A stretch of 64,000 nt of DNA from Streptomyces netropsis (GCF_014203545.1 NZ_JACHJG010000008.1:239934-303933); one strand, 5' to 3'; shown: positions 33,860 to 42,056, counted from the first letter of the stretch. Numbers and translations are program-made. Notes: generated by a model from the sequence alone, not told the origin.

Positions 33860-34795
33860 TCAGGCGGCCGGACGGGTGGTCTGGGTGTCGAGGGCGGTGC
33901 GGAGCCAGTCGTGTGCGGCGCCGGGGGTCGGTTCCGACGGGCCCGACACCTCGGCGACGAGTCGCCAGTAGCCGTCGATACGGGGGTCCGCGGCGAGCTG
34001 GCCGCTGAGCCCCTGGCGGAAGGCAGGAGTGTCGCGCGCACCACAGGCGTGGGCATAGGCGGAGACGAAGCAGTCAAGCGCCTCGCCCTGGTGCGGTGCC
34101 CGCTGTGCCCGCAGCTCCGGCGAAGCCAACGCGAACGCCTCGACGAGACCGTCGTAGAGCACGGCCGGGCGGTAGCCCTTGCCGGACCGGTGCGCCGCGG
34201 GCTGTCCCTGATCGGTGCCGCGGCAGTCGCCGGAGACGAAGGCGTGCAACCGGGCGAAGGCCAGCACCTGGGGAGGGGTCGGGTCCGCCGGCGGTTGCGG
34301 AACCGCCTGTTCGACGATGGCGGAGACCAGCCGGGCCGGGAGCCGCGGGGGCAGCCACCGCCGCCAGAAGCGCGCCAGCGGGGCCGTGCTGGGCGGTGTG
34401 GTCATCGCCCCGATCAGGCGCAACCGATCGACGCGTTCCTCGGGGGCGCAGTCCCGGAGCAGTTGGAGGGCGGCCTCCCGCCAGCGCAGGGCGGCCATCC
34501 GTGAGCCGATCTCCCGCAGCTGCCCGGCGATGGCGTCCTCCAGCGTGTCCTCTTGGTCGAGGATCCGGCCCACTTCCGGGACGGGGAGGTCGAGGGTGCG
34601 CAGGGAACGGATCAGGCGCAGCCGGTCGAGCGCCTCGGGCCCGTACCGCCGGTGACCCCCGGCGCTGCGGCCGGCTTCCGGCAGCAGACCCCGGTCCGAG
34701 TAGAAGCGGACGGTCTTGACGGTGACGCCCGCGTGCTCGGCGAGCTCTCCGATGCTCCACGTGCGGTCGGCGCTCCGCATGCTGTCGGACGACAC
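33860..34795 (-). CDS. MerR-family regulator with long C-terminal domain
   Basis: Protein of 311 aa. I chose the GTG at 34795 because GGGGGAGG lies 8 nt upstream; TTG 34813 is the longer option. Residues 13-80 are the winged helix: TWSIGELAEHAGVTVKTVRF, YSDRGLLPEAGRSAGGHRRY, then RLRLIRSLRTLDLPVPEVGR. The remaining 200 residues are helical with no ligand motif recognised. It is divergent from the two-domain hydrolase, with an inverted repeat between, so it probably controls that gene and itself. Confidence 0.9.
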   Translation of the reverse strand: MSSDSMRSADRTWSIGELAEHAGVTVKTVRFYSDRGLLPEAGRSAGGHRRYGPEALDRLRLIRSLRTLDLPVPEVGRILDQEDTLEDAIAGQLREIGSRMAALRWREAALQLLRDCAPEERVDRLRLIGAMTTPPSTAPLARFWRRWLPPRLPARLVSAIVEQAVPQPPADPTPPQVLAFARLHAFVSGDCRGTDQGQPAAHRSGKGYRPAVLYDGLVEAFALASPELRAQRAPHQGEALDCFVSAYAHACGARDTPAFRQGLSGQLAADPRIDGYWRLVAEVSGPSEPTPGAAHDWLRTALDTQTTRPAA

Positions 34796-34801
34796 GACTT
34801 G

Positions 34802-34822
34802 AACCTCCCCCAACTGGAGTTC
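34802..34822. promoter_or_regulatory. MerR-type dyad in the divergent promoter
   Basis: AACCTCC at 34802-34808 and GGAGTTC at 34816-34822 form an imperfect inverted repeat with a 7-bp centre. It overlaps the regulator's own translation start region and lies 71 bp before the hydrolase ATG. Confidence 0.4.
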
Positions 34823-34892
34823 TTACCGTACCGGTGAGCGCGGACGGCCTGGTCGGCCGGCCGTGCGGGCCAACGCGTACGAGGAGATGTTC

Positions 34893-36398
34893 ATGACGGC
34901 ATTCATCCTGGTGTCCGGCGCCTACACCGGCGGCTGGGTATGGCGGGAAGTGGCGGCTCGGCTGCGGGAGTCGGGGGCCGAGGTGCATCCGGTGACGCTC
35001 ACCGGCATGGGTGACCGCCGCCATCCGGCGGGACCCGAGACGGACCTGGAGACGCATATCCAGGATCTGGTGCGGTTGATCGACCATGTGGATGCGCCGG
35101 AGGTGGTGATCGTCGGCCACTGTTACGGCATCCACCCGGTGCTCGGCGCCGCCGACCGGCGCCCGGAGCGGATCGCCCGGATCGTCTACCTGGACGCGGG
35201 CATGCCCCGGGACGGCGATCCGGCCCTTGAGCTGGTGCCCGACCGGGCGGTCCGTGACCGGCTGCTGCACCGGGCGGAGCAGACCGAGGACGACGGGTTG
35301 ATCGCCCCGCCGTCCCTCGACGAGTGGCAGCGCTGGGGCAGCACCGCCGGCATACCCGCGGACGCGCTGGAACGGCTGGTCCGTCGTGCCGCACCGCAGC
35401 CGCTGGGCACGCTCACCCAGCCGCTCCGGCTGTCGGAGGCGGTTTCCGGGCTGCCGATGACCGGCGTCCTGTGCACCGACAATGGTTCGGGCATCGCCAT
35501 GGTCGAGTCGCTGGTGGGATTGGGGGACCCCCGCTTCCAAGCGCTCATCGACCCGCAGGTGAGCTTCTTCGAACTCGACACCGGACACTGGCCGATGCTG
35601 TCCACCCCCGACGAACTGGCCGAGGTGCTGCTCCGCGCCGCCGCGGGGGAAGGGCACCGACTGGCCGCGCCGAGCGGACATCCCGCGCACCTTCGCCGTT
35701 TCCTCATGGAGGTACCGGAGCGGCCCCGCGAGCGGGTGGGGCGGGTCGACCTCTACCTGCCGGATGCCGACCGGCCTCGTCCGGCGGTGGTGTTCGTCCA
35801 TGGCGGCCCGGTTCCGGCCGGCGTGCGGCCGACGCCGCGCGACTGGCCGACCTATGTCGGCTACGGCCGGTACGTGGCGAGTCTGGGGGCGGTCGGGGTG
35901 ACGCTGGACCACCGGCTGCACGATCTCGCCGATTTCGAACGTGCCGCCGAGGACGTCGCCGAAGCGGTCGAGCTCGTACGAGCTGATCCGCGCGTCGACG
36001 GGGAACGCGTCGCGCTGTGGTACTTCTCCAGCGGCGGGCTGCTGTCGGCGGACTGGCTCGCGGCACCCCCGCCGTGGTTGCGGTGTGTGGCGGCGACGTA
36101 TCCGATTCTCGCGCCGCCGCCGAACTGGGGGCTGGCCCATCCCCGGTTCCGTCCTGCGGCCGCGGTGCGTGCCGCCGGGCGATTGCCGATCGTGCTGACG
36201 CGGGTGGGCCTGGAGAATGCGGGGATCGCGATGACGGTCGAGGAGTTCCTGACCGCGGCCAAGGAGTGCGAAGCCGATGTCGAGGTGATCGACGTACCGC
36301 TCGGTCACCACGGGTTCGAGACGGTCGACCACACCGAGCAGGCGCGCGAGGCCGTGGAGCGCGCGGTGCGATCCGTGCTGGGGCACCTGCGGAACTGA
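34893..36398 (+). CDS. Two-domain alpha/beta-hydrolase fusion
   Basis: Protein of 501 aa from the ATG at 34893, which has GAGGAG 6-7 nt upstream. Residues 1-235 are an esterase-like hydrolase (FILVSGAYTGGWVWREVAAR, TLTGMGDRRH, a late DTGHWPMLSTPDEL) whose nucleophile elbow is GHCYGIH, so Cys77 replaces Ser. Residues 270-500 are a second, dienelactone-hydrolase-like domain (AVVFVHGGPVPAG, ALWYFSSGGLLSADW with Ser379, and LGHHGFETVDHT with the His). Each half alone is of normal length for its family. A MerR gene is divergent. The substrate is unknown; an ester or lactone is plausible. Confidence 0.85.
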   Translation: MTAFILVSGAYTGGWVWREVAARLRESGAEVHPVTLTGMGDRRHPAGPETDLETHIQDLVRLIDHVDAPEVVIVGHCYGIHPVLGAADRRPERIARIVYLDAGMPRDGDPALELVPDRAVRDRLLHRAEQTEDDGLIAPPSLDEWQRWGSTAGIPADALERLVRRAAPQPLGTLTQPLRLSEAVSGLPMTGVLCTDNGSGIAMVESLVGLGDPRFQALIDPQVSFFELDTGHWPMLSTPDELAEVLLRAAAGEGHRLAAPSGHPAHLRRFLMEVPERPRERVGRVDLYLPDADRPRPAVVFVHGGPVPAGVRPTPRDWPTYVGYGRYVASLGAVGVTLDHRLHDLADFERAAEDVAEAVELVRADPRVDGERVALWYFSSGGLLSADWLAAPPPWLRCVAATYPILAPPPNWGLAHPRFRPAAAVRAAGRLPIVLTRVGLENAGIAMTVEEFLTAAKECEADVEVIDVPLGHHGFETVDHTEQAREAVERAVRSVLGHLRN

Positions 36399-36412
36399 GG
36401 CGTCGCCGGACT

Positions 36413-36432
36413 GGGCGGCCCCGGGGCCGCCC
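36413..36432. terminator. Hairpin between convergent genes
   Basis: GGGCGGCC at 36413-36420 pairs with GGCCGCCC at 36425-36432 around CCGG. It lies 15 bp after the hydrolase stop and before the convergent GNAT gene, so it may end both transcripts. Confidence 0.5.
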
Positions 36433-36483
36433 GGTCCGGGTGGAACCGGCCCACATGGCTATGGCGGGGGCGGGTGCCGGTGT

Positions 36484-36954
36484 CTAGCCCAACTCCAGCT
36501 CCCCCACCGTCTGGTCCCCGCTCATCTCCCCTGTCGTCCTGAAACCGAGCCCCAGGTAGAAGCCTTCGGGCCCGTCCTCGCCCGGGTGCCAGGTGGCGGT
36601 GAGGCGGGTGCCGCCACGGCGGCGGATCTCAGCGGCCACGGACTCGACCGCGAAGCGGCCGTAGCCACGCCCCTGTTCCCCGGCCGCGATGTTGAGGCGC
36701 CACAGGCCCGATCGGATGTCGGTGCCCGTACCGTCGCCGGCGAAGTCGATGTCGAGGAAGGCCATGAGGAAGCCGACGGGCCTGTCGCCGTCGAGGATGA
36801 GGCGAGGCCAGGCAGTATCGGGGTGCACGTACGCCTCGGCGAGGGACTTCAGGACAGGCGCGACCAGGTGCTCCTGGTCGGGGCGGACCGTGAGTCCGAT
36901 CGCCGCGTCGAAGTTGTCGGCAGTGATCTTCTCCAGGCGGAGTGCGGTCGTCAT
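36484..36954 (-). CDS. GNAT N-acetyltransferase (diamine-acetyltransferase-like)
   Basis: Protein of 156 aa. It opens LRLEKITADNFDAAIGLTVR, has LILDGDRPVGFLMAFLDID, and the acetyl-CoA loop GEQGRGYGRFAVE (Q/RxxGxG/A), ending FYLGLGFRTTGE. The pattern resembles spermidine/spermine acetyltransferases of Bacillus BltD type. Substrate is uncertain. It is a single gene, convergent with the two-domain hydrolase. Confidence 0.85.
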   Translation of the reverse strand: MTTALRLEKITADNFDAAIGLTVRPDQEHLVAPVLKSLAEAYVHPDTAWPRLILDGDRPVGFLMAFLDIDFAGDGTGTDIRSGLWRLNIAAGEQGRGYGRFAVESVAAEIRRRGGTRLTATWHPGEDGPEGFYLGLGFRTTGEMSGDQTVGELELG

Positions 36955-37007
36955 ACGGGAACCCTATGACGCCTGATCAAGTGATTTATGAGGAGCCGGC
37001 CGTCCCC

Positions 37008-37505
37008 TCAAGCGGTGGGGGCACCGGCCACGCGGCGCTCGCCGCCGTTGCGCTCCTGCCAGAACTTGTACACCTCGACCGCGGCGTCGTGGGCCTCGTG
37101 GCGCATGGGCAGGCGCCGCTCGGTGTGGTCCTTGGTGAACTCGCCGTAGAAGGTGTCGAGCTCGAAGTACTTGCGGTCGTCCACGTAGTGCGGCTCGTAG
37201 GCGTCGCGGGTGGTGAGGAAGACGACCTCGTCCGGGGAGCAGTAGTACAGCGACCCCAGGCACATCGGGCAGGGGTGGGCGAGCACGTAGATGGTGGTGC
37301 CGGTCAGGTGCTCGGTGCCCAGCTTCACGCAGGCCTCGCGGATAGCGAGGATTTCGGCGTGGGCGGTCGGGTCGTCGGTCTGGGCGACCAGGTTGGGGCT
37401 CTCGGCCAGGATCTTCCCGTCCTTGACGATGACGGTCGCGAACGGGCGGCCGCCCTCTTCGACGTTGCGGCGGGCGATGTCGATCGTGCGCTGTGCGAAG
37501 TTCAT
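37008..37505 (-). CDS. Cytidine/guanine-type nucleoside deaminase
   Basis: Protein of 165 aa with the zinc deaminase signature: His49-Ala-Glu51 and Pro78-Cys79-Pro-Met-Cys82. Surrounding features (EGGRPFATVIVKDGKIL, TDDPTAHAEILAIREAC) match the guanine deaminase / tRNA-adenosine deaminase-like branch. It is the third gene of the cyanate operon, 80 bp after cynS, on the same strand. The position suggests a role with nitrogen compounds feeding into or out of cyanate or carbamoyl metabolism, but the true base is unknown. Confidence 0.85.
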   Translation of the reverse strand: MNFAQRTIDIARRNVEEGGRPFATVIVKDGKILAESPNLVAQTDDPTAHAEILAIREACVKLGTEHLTGTTIYVLAHPCPMCLGSLYYCSPDEVVFLTTRDAYEPHYVDDRKYFELDTFYGEFTKDHTERRLPMRHEAHDAAVEVYKFWQERNGGERRVAGAPTA

Positions 37506-37585
37506 GAGGGTTCCTTCCGGGCGGGGGCGGGCCGGCGGCCTCGTCGCCACGGGCCCGCCCCGGGGGGTCTGTCGGATCAGCCGGA

Positions 37586-38056
37586 TCAGAAGGGCTTGGT
37601 CGGCAGGTACTTGCCGTCCAGGGTGATCACCGCGCGCTCGCCGCCCTCGGGGTCGGCGACCTTCTTCACGTCCAGCTTGAAGTTGATCGCGCTGATGATG
37701 CCGTCGCCGAACTGCTCGTGGACCAGGGCCTTGAGCGTGGTGCCGTAGACCTGCAGCATCTCGTAGAAGCGGTAGATGGTCGGGTCGGTCGGAACGGCGC
37801 CGGGGATGGAACCGCGCGTCGGGATGGTCTGCAGCAGCATCGCCGCGTCGTCGTCCAGGTCCAGGAGCTCGGCGACGGCCTTGGCCGAGGTCTCCGGCAG
37901 GGGGTGCTGGCCGAGCACGGCGGCGGTGACGAAGGCGACCGACAGGCCCGCGGCGTCGGCGATCTGCTGCCAGGAAAGGTCCTTGCGCACCTTGGACTCG
38001 ACGGCCTTGACGGCGAGGGCCTGACGGGCGGTGGGGTCGAACTGGGCGTGCACCAT
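37586..38056 (-). CDS. cynS: Cyanate hydratase (cyanase)
   Basis: Protein of 156 aa, the exact family length. The three catalytic residues fall at the Escherichia coli numbers: Arg96 and Glu99 in YRFYEMLQVYG and Ser122 in DGIISAINF. The N-terminal part is a helix-turn-helix-like fold (SWQQIADAAGLSVAFVTAAV) and the end is DGKYLPTKPF. The enzyme reacts cyanate with bicarbonate to ammonia and CO2 as a decamer. It follows cynT by 125 bp with its own GAAAGGAAA ribosome site. Confidence 0.97.
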   Translation of the reverse strand: MVHAQFDPTARQALAVKAVESKVRKDLSWQQIADAAGLSVAFVTAAVLGQHPLPETSAKAVAELLDLDDDAAMLLQTIPTRGSIPGAVPTDPTIYRFYEMLQVYGTTLKALVHEQFGDGIISAINFKLDVKKVADPEGGERAVITLDGKYLPTKPF

Positions 38057-38181
38057 GAGAAGGGTTTCCTTTCGGGGTGTGCCGCTCCCGAGGAGAAAGA
38101 GGGAACGGCAGGTTCTGGGGTGGAGAGGGGTGATCCCGGGCCGTCGGGAGGGCTCCAGGGGATCGGGATGGGGGGCCTGGG

Positions 38182-38784
38182 TCAGGCTGCGCGGGCAGCC
38201 TGACGACCGGGGGCGGCGACGTCCTCGACCGAGCCGGTGGGGATGTCGTAGACCCAGCCGTGCAGGGTGACCGTGTGCTCCGCCAGGGCGCGGGCCACCG
38301 AGGGGTGGGTGGCCAGGTTCGCCAGCTGGGCGAGCACGTTCTCGCGCACCAGGGCGTCCACCTTCCGCGCGCCGGTTTCGGCGGTGGCACGGGCCCGGGA
38401 GGCGTCCGCGTGGCGCAGCCAGTCGGCGATCGCGGGCGCACCGCTCAGGTCGTGGTTCTCGGCGAGGGCGGTCATCGCGCCGCAGGCGGAGTGCCCGCAC
38501 ACCACGATGTCGCGCACGCCCAGGACGGCCACGGCGTATTCGATGCTGGCCGCCACCCCGTCCGAGCCGGGGGTGTAGGCGGGGACGAGGTTTCCGGCGG
38601 TGCGGATGACGAAGAGCTCTCCCGGCTCGCTCTGGGTGAGCAGCTCCGGCACCACACGGGCGTCGGAGCAGCTGATGAACAGCGTCGTCGGCCGGTGCGT
38701 CGCGGCCAGGTGGGCGAAGAGCTCCGCCTTGGCCGGGTAGATGTCCCGCTGGAACCGCGCGACACCCTCGGTGAGGTCTTGCAT
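38182..38784 (-). CDS. cynT: Beta-class carbonic anhydrase of the cyanate operon
   Basis: Protein of 200 aa. The zinc ligands and dyad are visible as Cys39-Ser-Asp41-x-Arg43 (LFISCSDARVVPELL) and His98-x-x-Cys101 (VVCGHSACGAMTAL). The enzyme restores bicarbonate lost during cyanate breakdown. It is the first gene of the operon, divergent from the LysR gene across 124 bp, the same arrangement as E. coli cynR-cynT-cynS. Confidence 0.93.
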   Translation of the reverse strand: MQDLTEGVARFQRDIYPAKAELFAHLAATHRPTTLFISCSDARVVPELLTQSEPGELFVIRTAGNLVPAYTPGSDGVAASIEYAVAVLGVRDIVVCGHSACGAMTALAENHDLSGAPAIADWLRHADASRARATAETGARKVDALVRENVLAQLANLATHPSVARALAEHTVTLHGWVYDIPTGSVEDVAAPGRQAARAA

Positions 38785-38849
38785 GGTCACTCCCTTCGGT
38801 GGCTGTCTGCCCCGTGGGGCTGACGAGATCCACCATGCATGACCTGCTC

Positions 38850-38900
38850 CTATAGCGTCCAATACCCAATACACATGACAGTCATCGATGACATCTATAG
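38850..38900. promoter_or_regulatory. CynR binding region candidate
   Basis: The divergent region carries overlapping palindromes ATGACAGTCAT (38875-38885) and GTCATCGATGAC (38881-38892), and two CTATAG sites at 38850-38855 and 38895-38900, 45 bp apart. The layout fits a LysR regulator with one recognition and one activation site. Confidence 0.5.
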
Positions 38901-38908
38901 TTGTGGTC

Positions 38909-39814
38909 ATGGCTCTGGAACTCCGTCACCTGCGCTATCTGCTCGCCGTCGCCGAGCACGCCAACTTCACCCGTGCCGCCGAGGACCTGCACATCTCCCA
39001 GCCCACGCTTTCCCAACAGATCAAACAGCTCGAGCGCACCGTCGGCGCCCAGCTTCTCGACCGCACCGGCCGTACCGTCCGCCTCACGGACGTCGGCGAA
39101 ACGTATGTGCACTACGCCCGCCGCGCCCTGCGCGACCTCGCCGCCGCCGAGCGTGCCGTGGTGGACGTGGCCGACCTCTCCCGCGGCCATCTCCGTCTGG
39201 CCTTCACCCCCACCTTCACCGCCTACCTCATCGGCCCCCTCGCCGCTGAGCTGCACGCCCGTCATCCCGGCATCACCCTGGACCTCAAGGAGCTGCCCCA
39301 GGACCGCATGGAGGCGGGCCTGCTGGCCGACGAACTGGACCTCGGCATCGCGTTCCACGGCTCCCACTTGCCCGGCATCACGGCAACCGCGCTGTTCACC
39401 GAGACTCTCGGCCTCGTCACCGGCACCCGACGGTCCGGCACCGACGGGCGGGATCCACTGCCGGTACGGGACCTCTCCGGCCGCCATCTCGCCCTGCTCA
39501 GCGGCGACTTCGCCACCCGCGGGCACATCGACGCCTACTTCGCGACCCACCACGTCACGCCGCGCATCGTGGTGGAGGCCAACTCCATCCAGGCCCTGAC
39601 CGAAATCGTCCAGCGCACCACCCTCGCCACGGTCCTGCCCGACGCCATCACCCACGACCACGCCCGCCTCACCCCCGTCCCCCTCGAACCCGCCCTCCCC
39701 GCACGTACCGTCACCCTTCTGCGCCGCGAAAGCGCCTACCAAAGCGCTGCCGCCCGGGCCTTCACCCAGCTCACGCAGGACCATGTACACGCCCGCGGCT
39801 ACACCCCCGCCTGA
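38909..39814 (+). CDS. cynR: LysR regulator of the cyanate operon
   Basis: Protein of 301 aa from the ATG at 38909; ATG 38888 lies inside the operator palindromes and is less likely. Residues 1-62 are the helix-turn-helix (LRHLRYLLAVAEHANFTRAA, LHISQPTLSQQIKQLERTVG). The substrate-binding domain shows LRLAFTPTFTAYLIGPLAAE and ELDLGIAFHG, close to CynR-type proteins. It is divergent from cynT and expected to activate cynTS with cyanate, as in E. coli. Confidence 0.88.
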   Translation: MALELRHLRYLLAVAEHANFTRAAEDLHISQPTLSQQIKQLERTVGAQLLDRTGRTVRLTDVGETYVHYARRALRDLAAAERAVVDVADLSRGHLRLAFTPTFTAYLIGPLAAELHARHPGITLDLKELPQDRMEAGLLADELDLGIAFHGSHLPGITATALFTETLGLVTGTRRSGTDGRDPLPVRDLSGRHLALLSGDFATRGHIDAYFATHHVTPRIVVEANSIQALTEIVQRTTLATVLPDAITHDHARLTPVPLEPALPARTVTLLRRESAYQSAAARAFTQLTQDHVHARGYTPA

Positions 39815-39826
39815 AGGCACCGTGAG

Positions 39827-39857
39827 TTGACCTTCAAGCTGGATGAACGTCGATCAT
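39827..39857 (+). promoter_or_regulatory. MerR-type promoter with 19-bp spacer
   Basis: TTGACC at 39827-39832 and GATCAT at 39852-39857 are 19 bp apart, the long spacer typical of MerR-activated promoters. Between them ACCTTCA and TGAACGT form an imperfect dyad. The -10 lies 7 bp before the ATG at 39865, implying a leaderless transcript. Confidence 0.55.
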
Positions 39858-39864
39858 CGTGGTC

Positions 39865-40938
39865 ATGGACAGCACCACGGAAATGTTGAGCATCAGCGCC
39901 TTCGCACGACGGGTCGGTCTCGCCCCGAGCGCTCTGCGCTTCTACGACGACTGCCGCGTTCTGCGGCCCGCGTACGTCGATGGGGCGACCGGCTACCGCT
40001 ATTACCGCCCGGACCAGGAAAACCGTGCCCGTCTGTTGCGGAGTCTGCGGGAGGCGGACCTGCCGCTGGCCGATGTCGCCGCGGTACTCGACGGGCCCGG
40101 CGAAGAGGCCCGCGCCGTGCTGGAGCGGCACCGCGACAGGGTGCGGGACCAGACACACGCCGCTGTCGCCACGATCGCGGAGGTGCTGCGCGACCTCGCC
40201 GGACCAGGGGCCCCCACCCGGGTGCGACTCGGCGGCGTCGAGCTGGCCAGTGCTGTCCGCCAGGTGGCGCCGGCCGTCGGCCGCGACGAGCAACACCCTG
40301 TGCTCGGGTGTGTCCTCGTCGAGGTCGATGACTGCGAGGTCCGGCTGGTGGCCACCGATCGCTATCGCTTCTCGATGCGCACCCTGAAAGCGGCAGCGGT
40401 GGAGGGGCCGTCCTGCCGATTCCTGGTGGATGCGGCTGCCCTGATCGGGACCGGGGCGTGGGCCGCGCGTTCCTCCGAGGTGACCATCGAGGTCGGGCCG
40501 GAAGGGGTCAGCGCACACGGCACGTCCGAGTCCCGCACGCTTCCCGTGGTGGACGGCCGGTTCCCCGCCTACCGCGACATGTTGTCGGACCTGGCTCCCC
40601 CCGAAAGCCGGGCGATCGTGGACCGGCTGGCCCTGCTCGAAGCGGTCAATGACTGCGGCGAGACGCCAGGCATCGCCCTGCGTCTCGGCGAGGACGAGAT
40701 CGTCGTCTCACGCCCTGATCACTCCGGCGCGACGGTTCTGCCTGCCGTCCGCCAGGAGGCCCTGCCGTTCCGGATCGGCTTCGACCCCGCCGTCCTGGCG
40801 CCGGCCCTGGAAGCCGGTGTCGGACCGGACGTCCTGCTCGAGATCTCCGCCGTGACGCAACCGGTCGTGGTGCGTTCCGCGGACCAGGGCACCTTCACCA
40901 CCTTGGTCATGCCGATCGGTCTCGACGCCCACGTCTGA
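39865..40938 (+). CDS. MerR regulator fused to a DnaN-like sliding-clamp region
   Basis: Protein of 357 aa. Residues 1-115 are a MerR winged helix and coiled coil (MLSISAFARRVGLAPSALRF, YDDCRVLRPAYVDGATGYRY, RLLRSLREADLPLADVAAVL). From about 120 the sequence switches to DNA polymerase III beta features: LASAVRQVAPAVGRDE, VRLVATDRYRFSMRTLKAA, LPVVDGRFPAYRDML, and the end FTTLVMPIGLDAHV, which mirrors the clamp C-terminus. Only about two clamp-like domains are present instead of three. The clamp part probably works as a dimerisation or ligand fold. The start is the ATG matched to the leaderless promoter; GTG 39859 is possible. Confidence 0.85.
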   Translation: MDSTTEMLSISAFARRVGLAPSALRFYDDCRVLRPAYVDGATGYRYYRPDQENRARLLRSLREADLPLADVAAVLDGPGEEARAVLERHRDRVRDQTHAAVATIAEVLRDLAGPGAPTRVRLGGVELASAVRQVAPAVGRDEQHPVLGCVLVEVDDCEVRLVATDRYRFSMRTLKAAAVEGPSCRFLVDAAALIGTGAWAARSSEVTIEVGPEGVSAHGTSESRTLPVVDGRFPAYRDMLSDLAPPESRAIVDRLALLEAVNDCGETPGIALRLGEDEIVVSRPDHSGATVLPAVRQEALPFRIGFDPAVLAPALEAGVGPDVLLEISAVTQPVVVRSADQGTFTTLVMPIGLDAHV

Positions 40939-40979
40939 CCTGCCCCCGACACCTCACACCCGATCCCCGAGGAGCCGAG

Positions 40980-41627
40980 ATGGACCCCCACAACGCTGTC
41001 GTGCGACTGTGCGCACAGGGCATGAGCGCCGAGGCCGAAGGCCGGGAGGCCGACGCACGCGATCTGTTCCTGCGAGCGTGGGAAGCCGCGGAGAACGACT
41101 ACGGCGCCTGCGTCGCCGCGCATTACGTCGCCCGGCACCAACCGACGCCGCAGGAGACGCTGCGCTGGAACCAGGAATGCCTGACCCGCGCCGACCGGGT
41201 CGGCGACGACCGCGTCCGCGGCTTCTACGCCTCGCTCCATGCCAACATGGGCCGCGCCCATCTGGACCTCGGACAGCCCGAAAAGGCCCGTGAGCACTTC
41301 GAGTCCGCGGCCGAAGGCCTGGCCGACGTTCCGGCGGGCCAGTACGGAGAGTGGCTCCGTCTCCGCATTGCCAGAGGGCTGCGGGTCACGGCTGCGGCGG
41401 GGGCAGCGCAGGAAGACCCGATTCGGGGCCTCCTGATGCGGTTCTGCGAACGCGCCGACCTCGAATCGCTGAGTCTGCTGCTCCCCGCCTACCTGGGCGG
41501 GCTCGGCCGGCCCGAGGACGAGGAACGCATCACCACCGCCCTGCGCATGCTCCACGCCGAGCGCCGCCTCCCCGAACCGGAGCAAGCCGCTCTCGGCCAC
41601 GCGATCACCCTCCGGTCCGCCGCCTAG
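40980..41627 (+). CDS. Small TPR-like protein downstream of MerR-DnaN
   Basis: Protein of 215 aa made of helix pairs, for example MSAEAEGREADARDLFLRAW, then NMGRAHLDLGQPEKAREHFE and AADGL-like repeats. No signal or membrane segment. It starts 41 bp after the MerR-DnaN fusion gene on the same strand with GAGGAGCCGAG upstream, so the two form an operon. TPR proteins are adaptors; whether it binds the clamp-like domain is an open inference. Confidence 0.75.
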   Translation: MDPHNAVVRLCAQGMSAEAEGREADARDLFLRAWEAAENDYGACVAAHYVARHQPTPQETLRWNQECLTRADRVGDDRVRGFYASLHANMGRAHLDLGQPEKAREHFESAAEGLADVPAGQYGEWLRLRIARGLRVTAAAGAAQEDPIRGLLMRFCERADLESLSLLLPAYLGGLGRPEDEERITTALRMLHAERRLPEPEQAALGHAITLRSAA

Positions 41628-41693
41628 GACGCCCGCGGTCACGCTCACGACGGCCGGCGGGCAGCCCCTTTTCGTTCATCGGCCGGGGTCCGC

Positions 41694-42056
41694 TCATTCG
41701 GCCCGGTAGCCCGGGACGGACGGCCAGCGGACCGTCAGCACGACGGATTCCTCCTCGGCACACCAGGAGTGGTCGACACCCCTGCCCCAGACGACGTAGT
41801 CGCCCTGCCGCACCAACAGCACACTGCGCCCGGGAAGTTCCACGCGGAAGCGGCCGCTGATGAGGACCAGCAGGGCGGTACGTTCCTCGCCGTTCACCCA
41901 TCGTGTGCGTTTGTCGCCCCGCGGATGAACACCCCACTTGATCTCGACGTCCTCGCTGTGCCGGGGGTCCGCGGTGTCCTTGAAGTGTCCGAGCAGCCAT
42001 CCTCGGTCCAGCGCCGCGTCCCGCCCCGCGTTGCCCACATACACGCTGTCGTCCAT
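41694..42056 (-). CDS. Cupin-fold protein
   Basis: Protein of 120 aa from the ATG giving MDDSVYVGNAGRDAALDRGW. The core is a small beta-barrel: VEIKWGVHPRGDKRTRWVNG, ALLVLISGRFRVELPGRSVL, GDYVVWGRGVDHSWCAEEES. A cupin metal-site set is partly present (His in DHSW) but the first motif lacks the usual HxH, so metal binding is uncertain. Function unknown. A longer frame to 42260 adds an arginine run typical of antisense artefact. Confidence 0.7.
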   Translation of the reverse strand: MDDSVYVGNAGRDAALDRGWLLGHFKDTADPRHSEDVEIKWGVHPRGDKRTRWVNGEERTALLVLISGRFRVELPGRSVLLVRQGDYVVWGRGVDHSWCAEEESVVLTVRWPSVPGYRAE

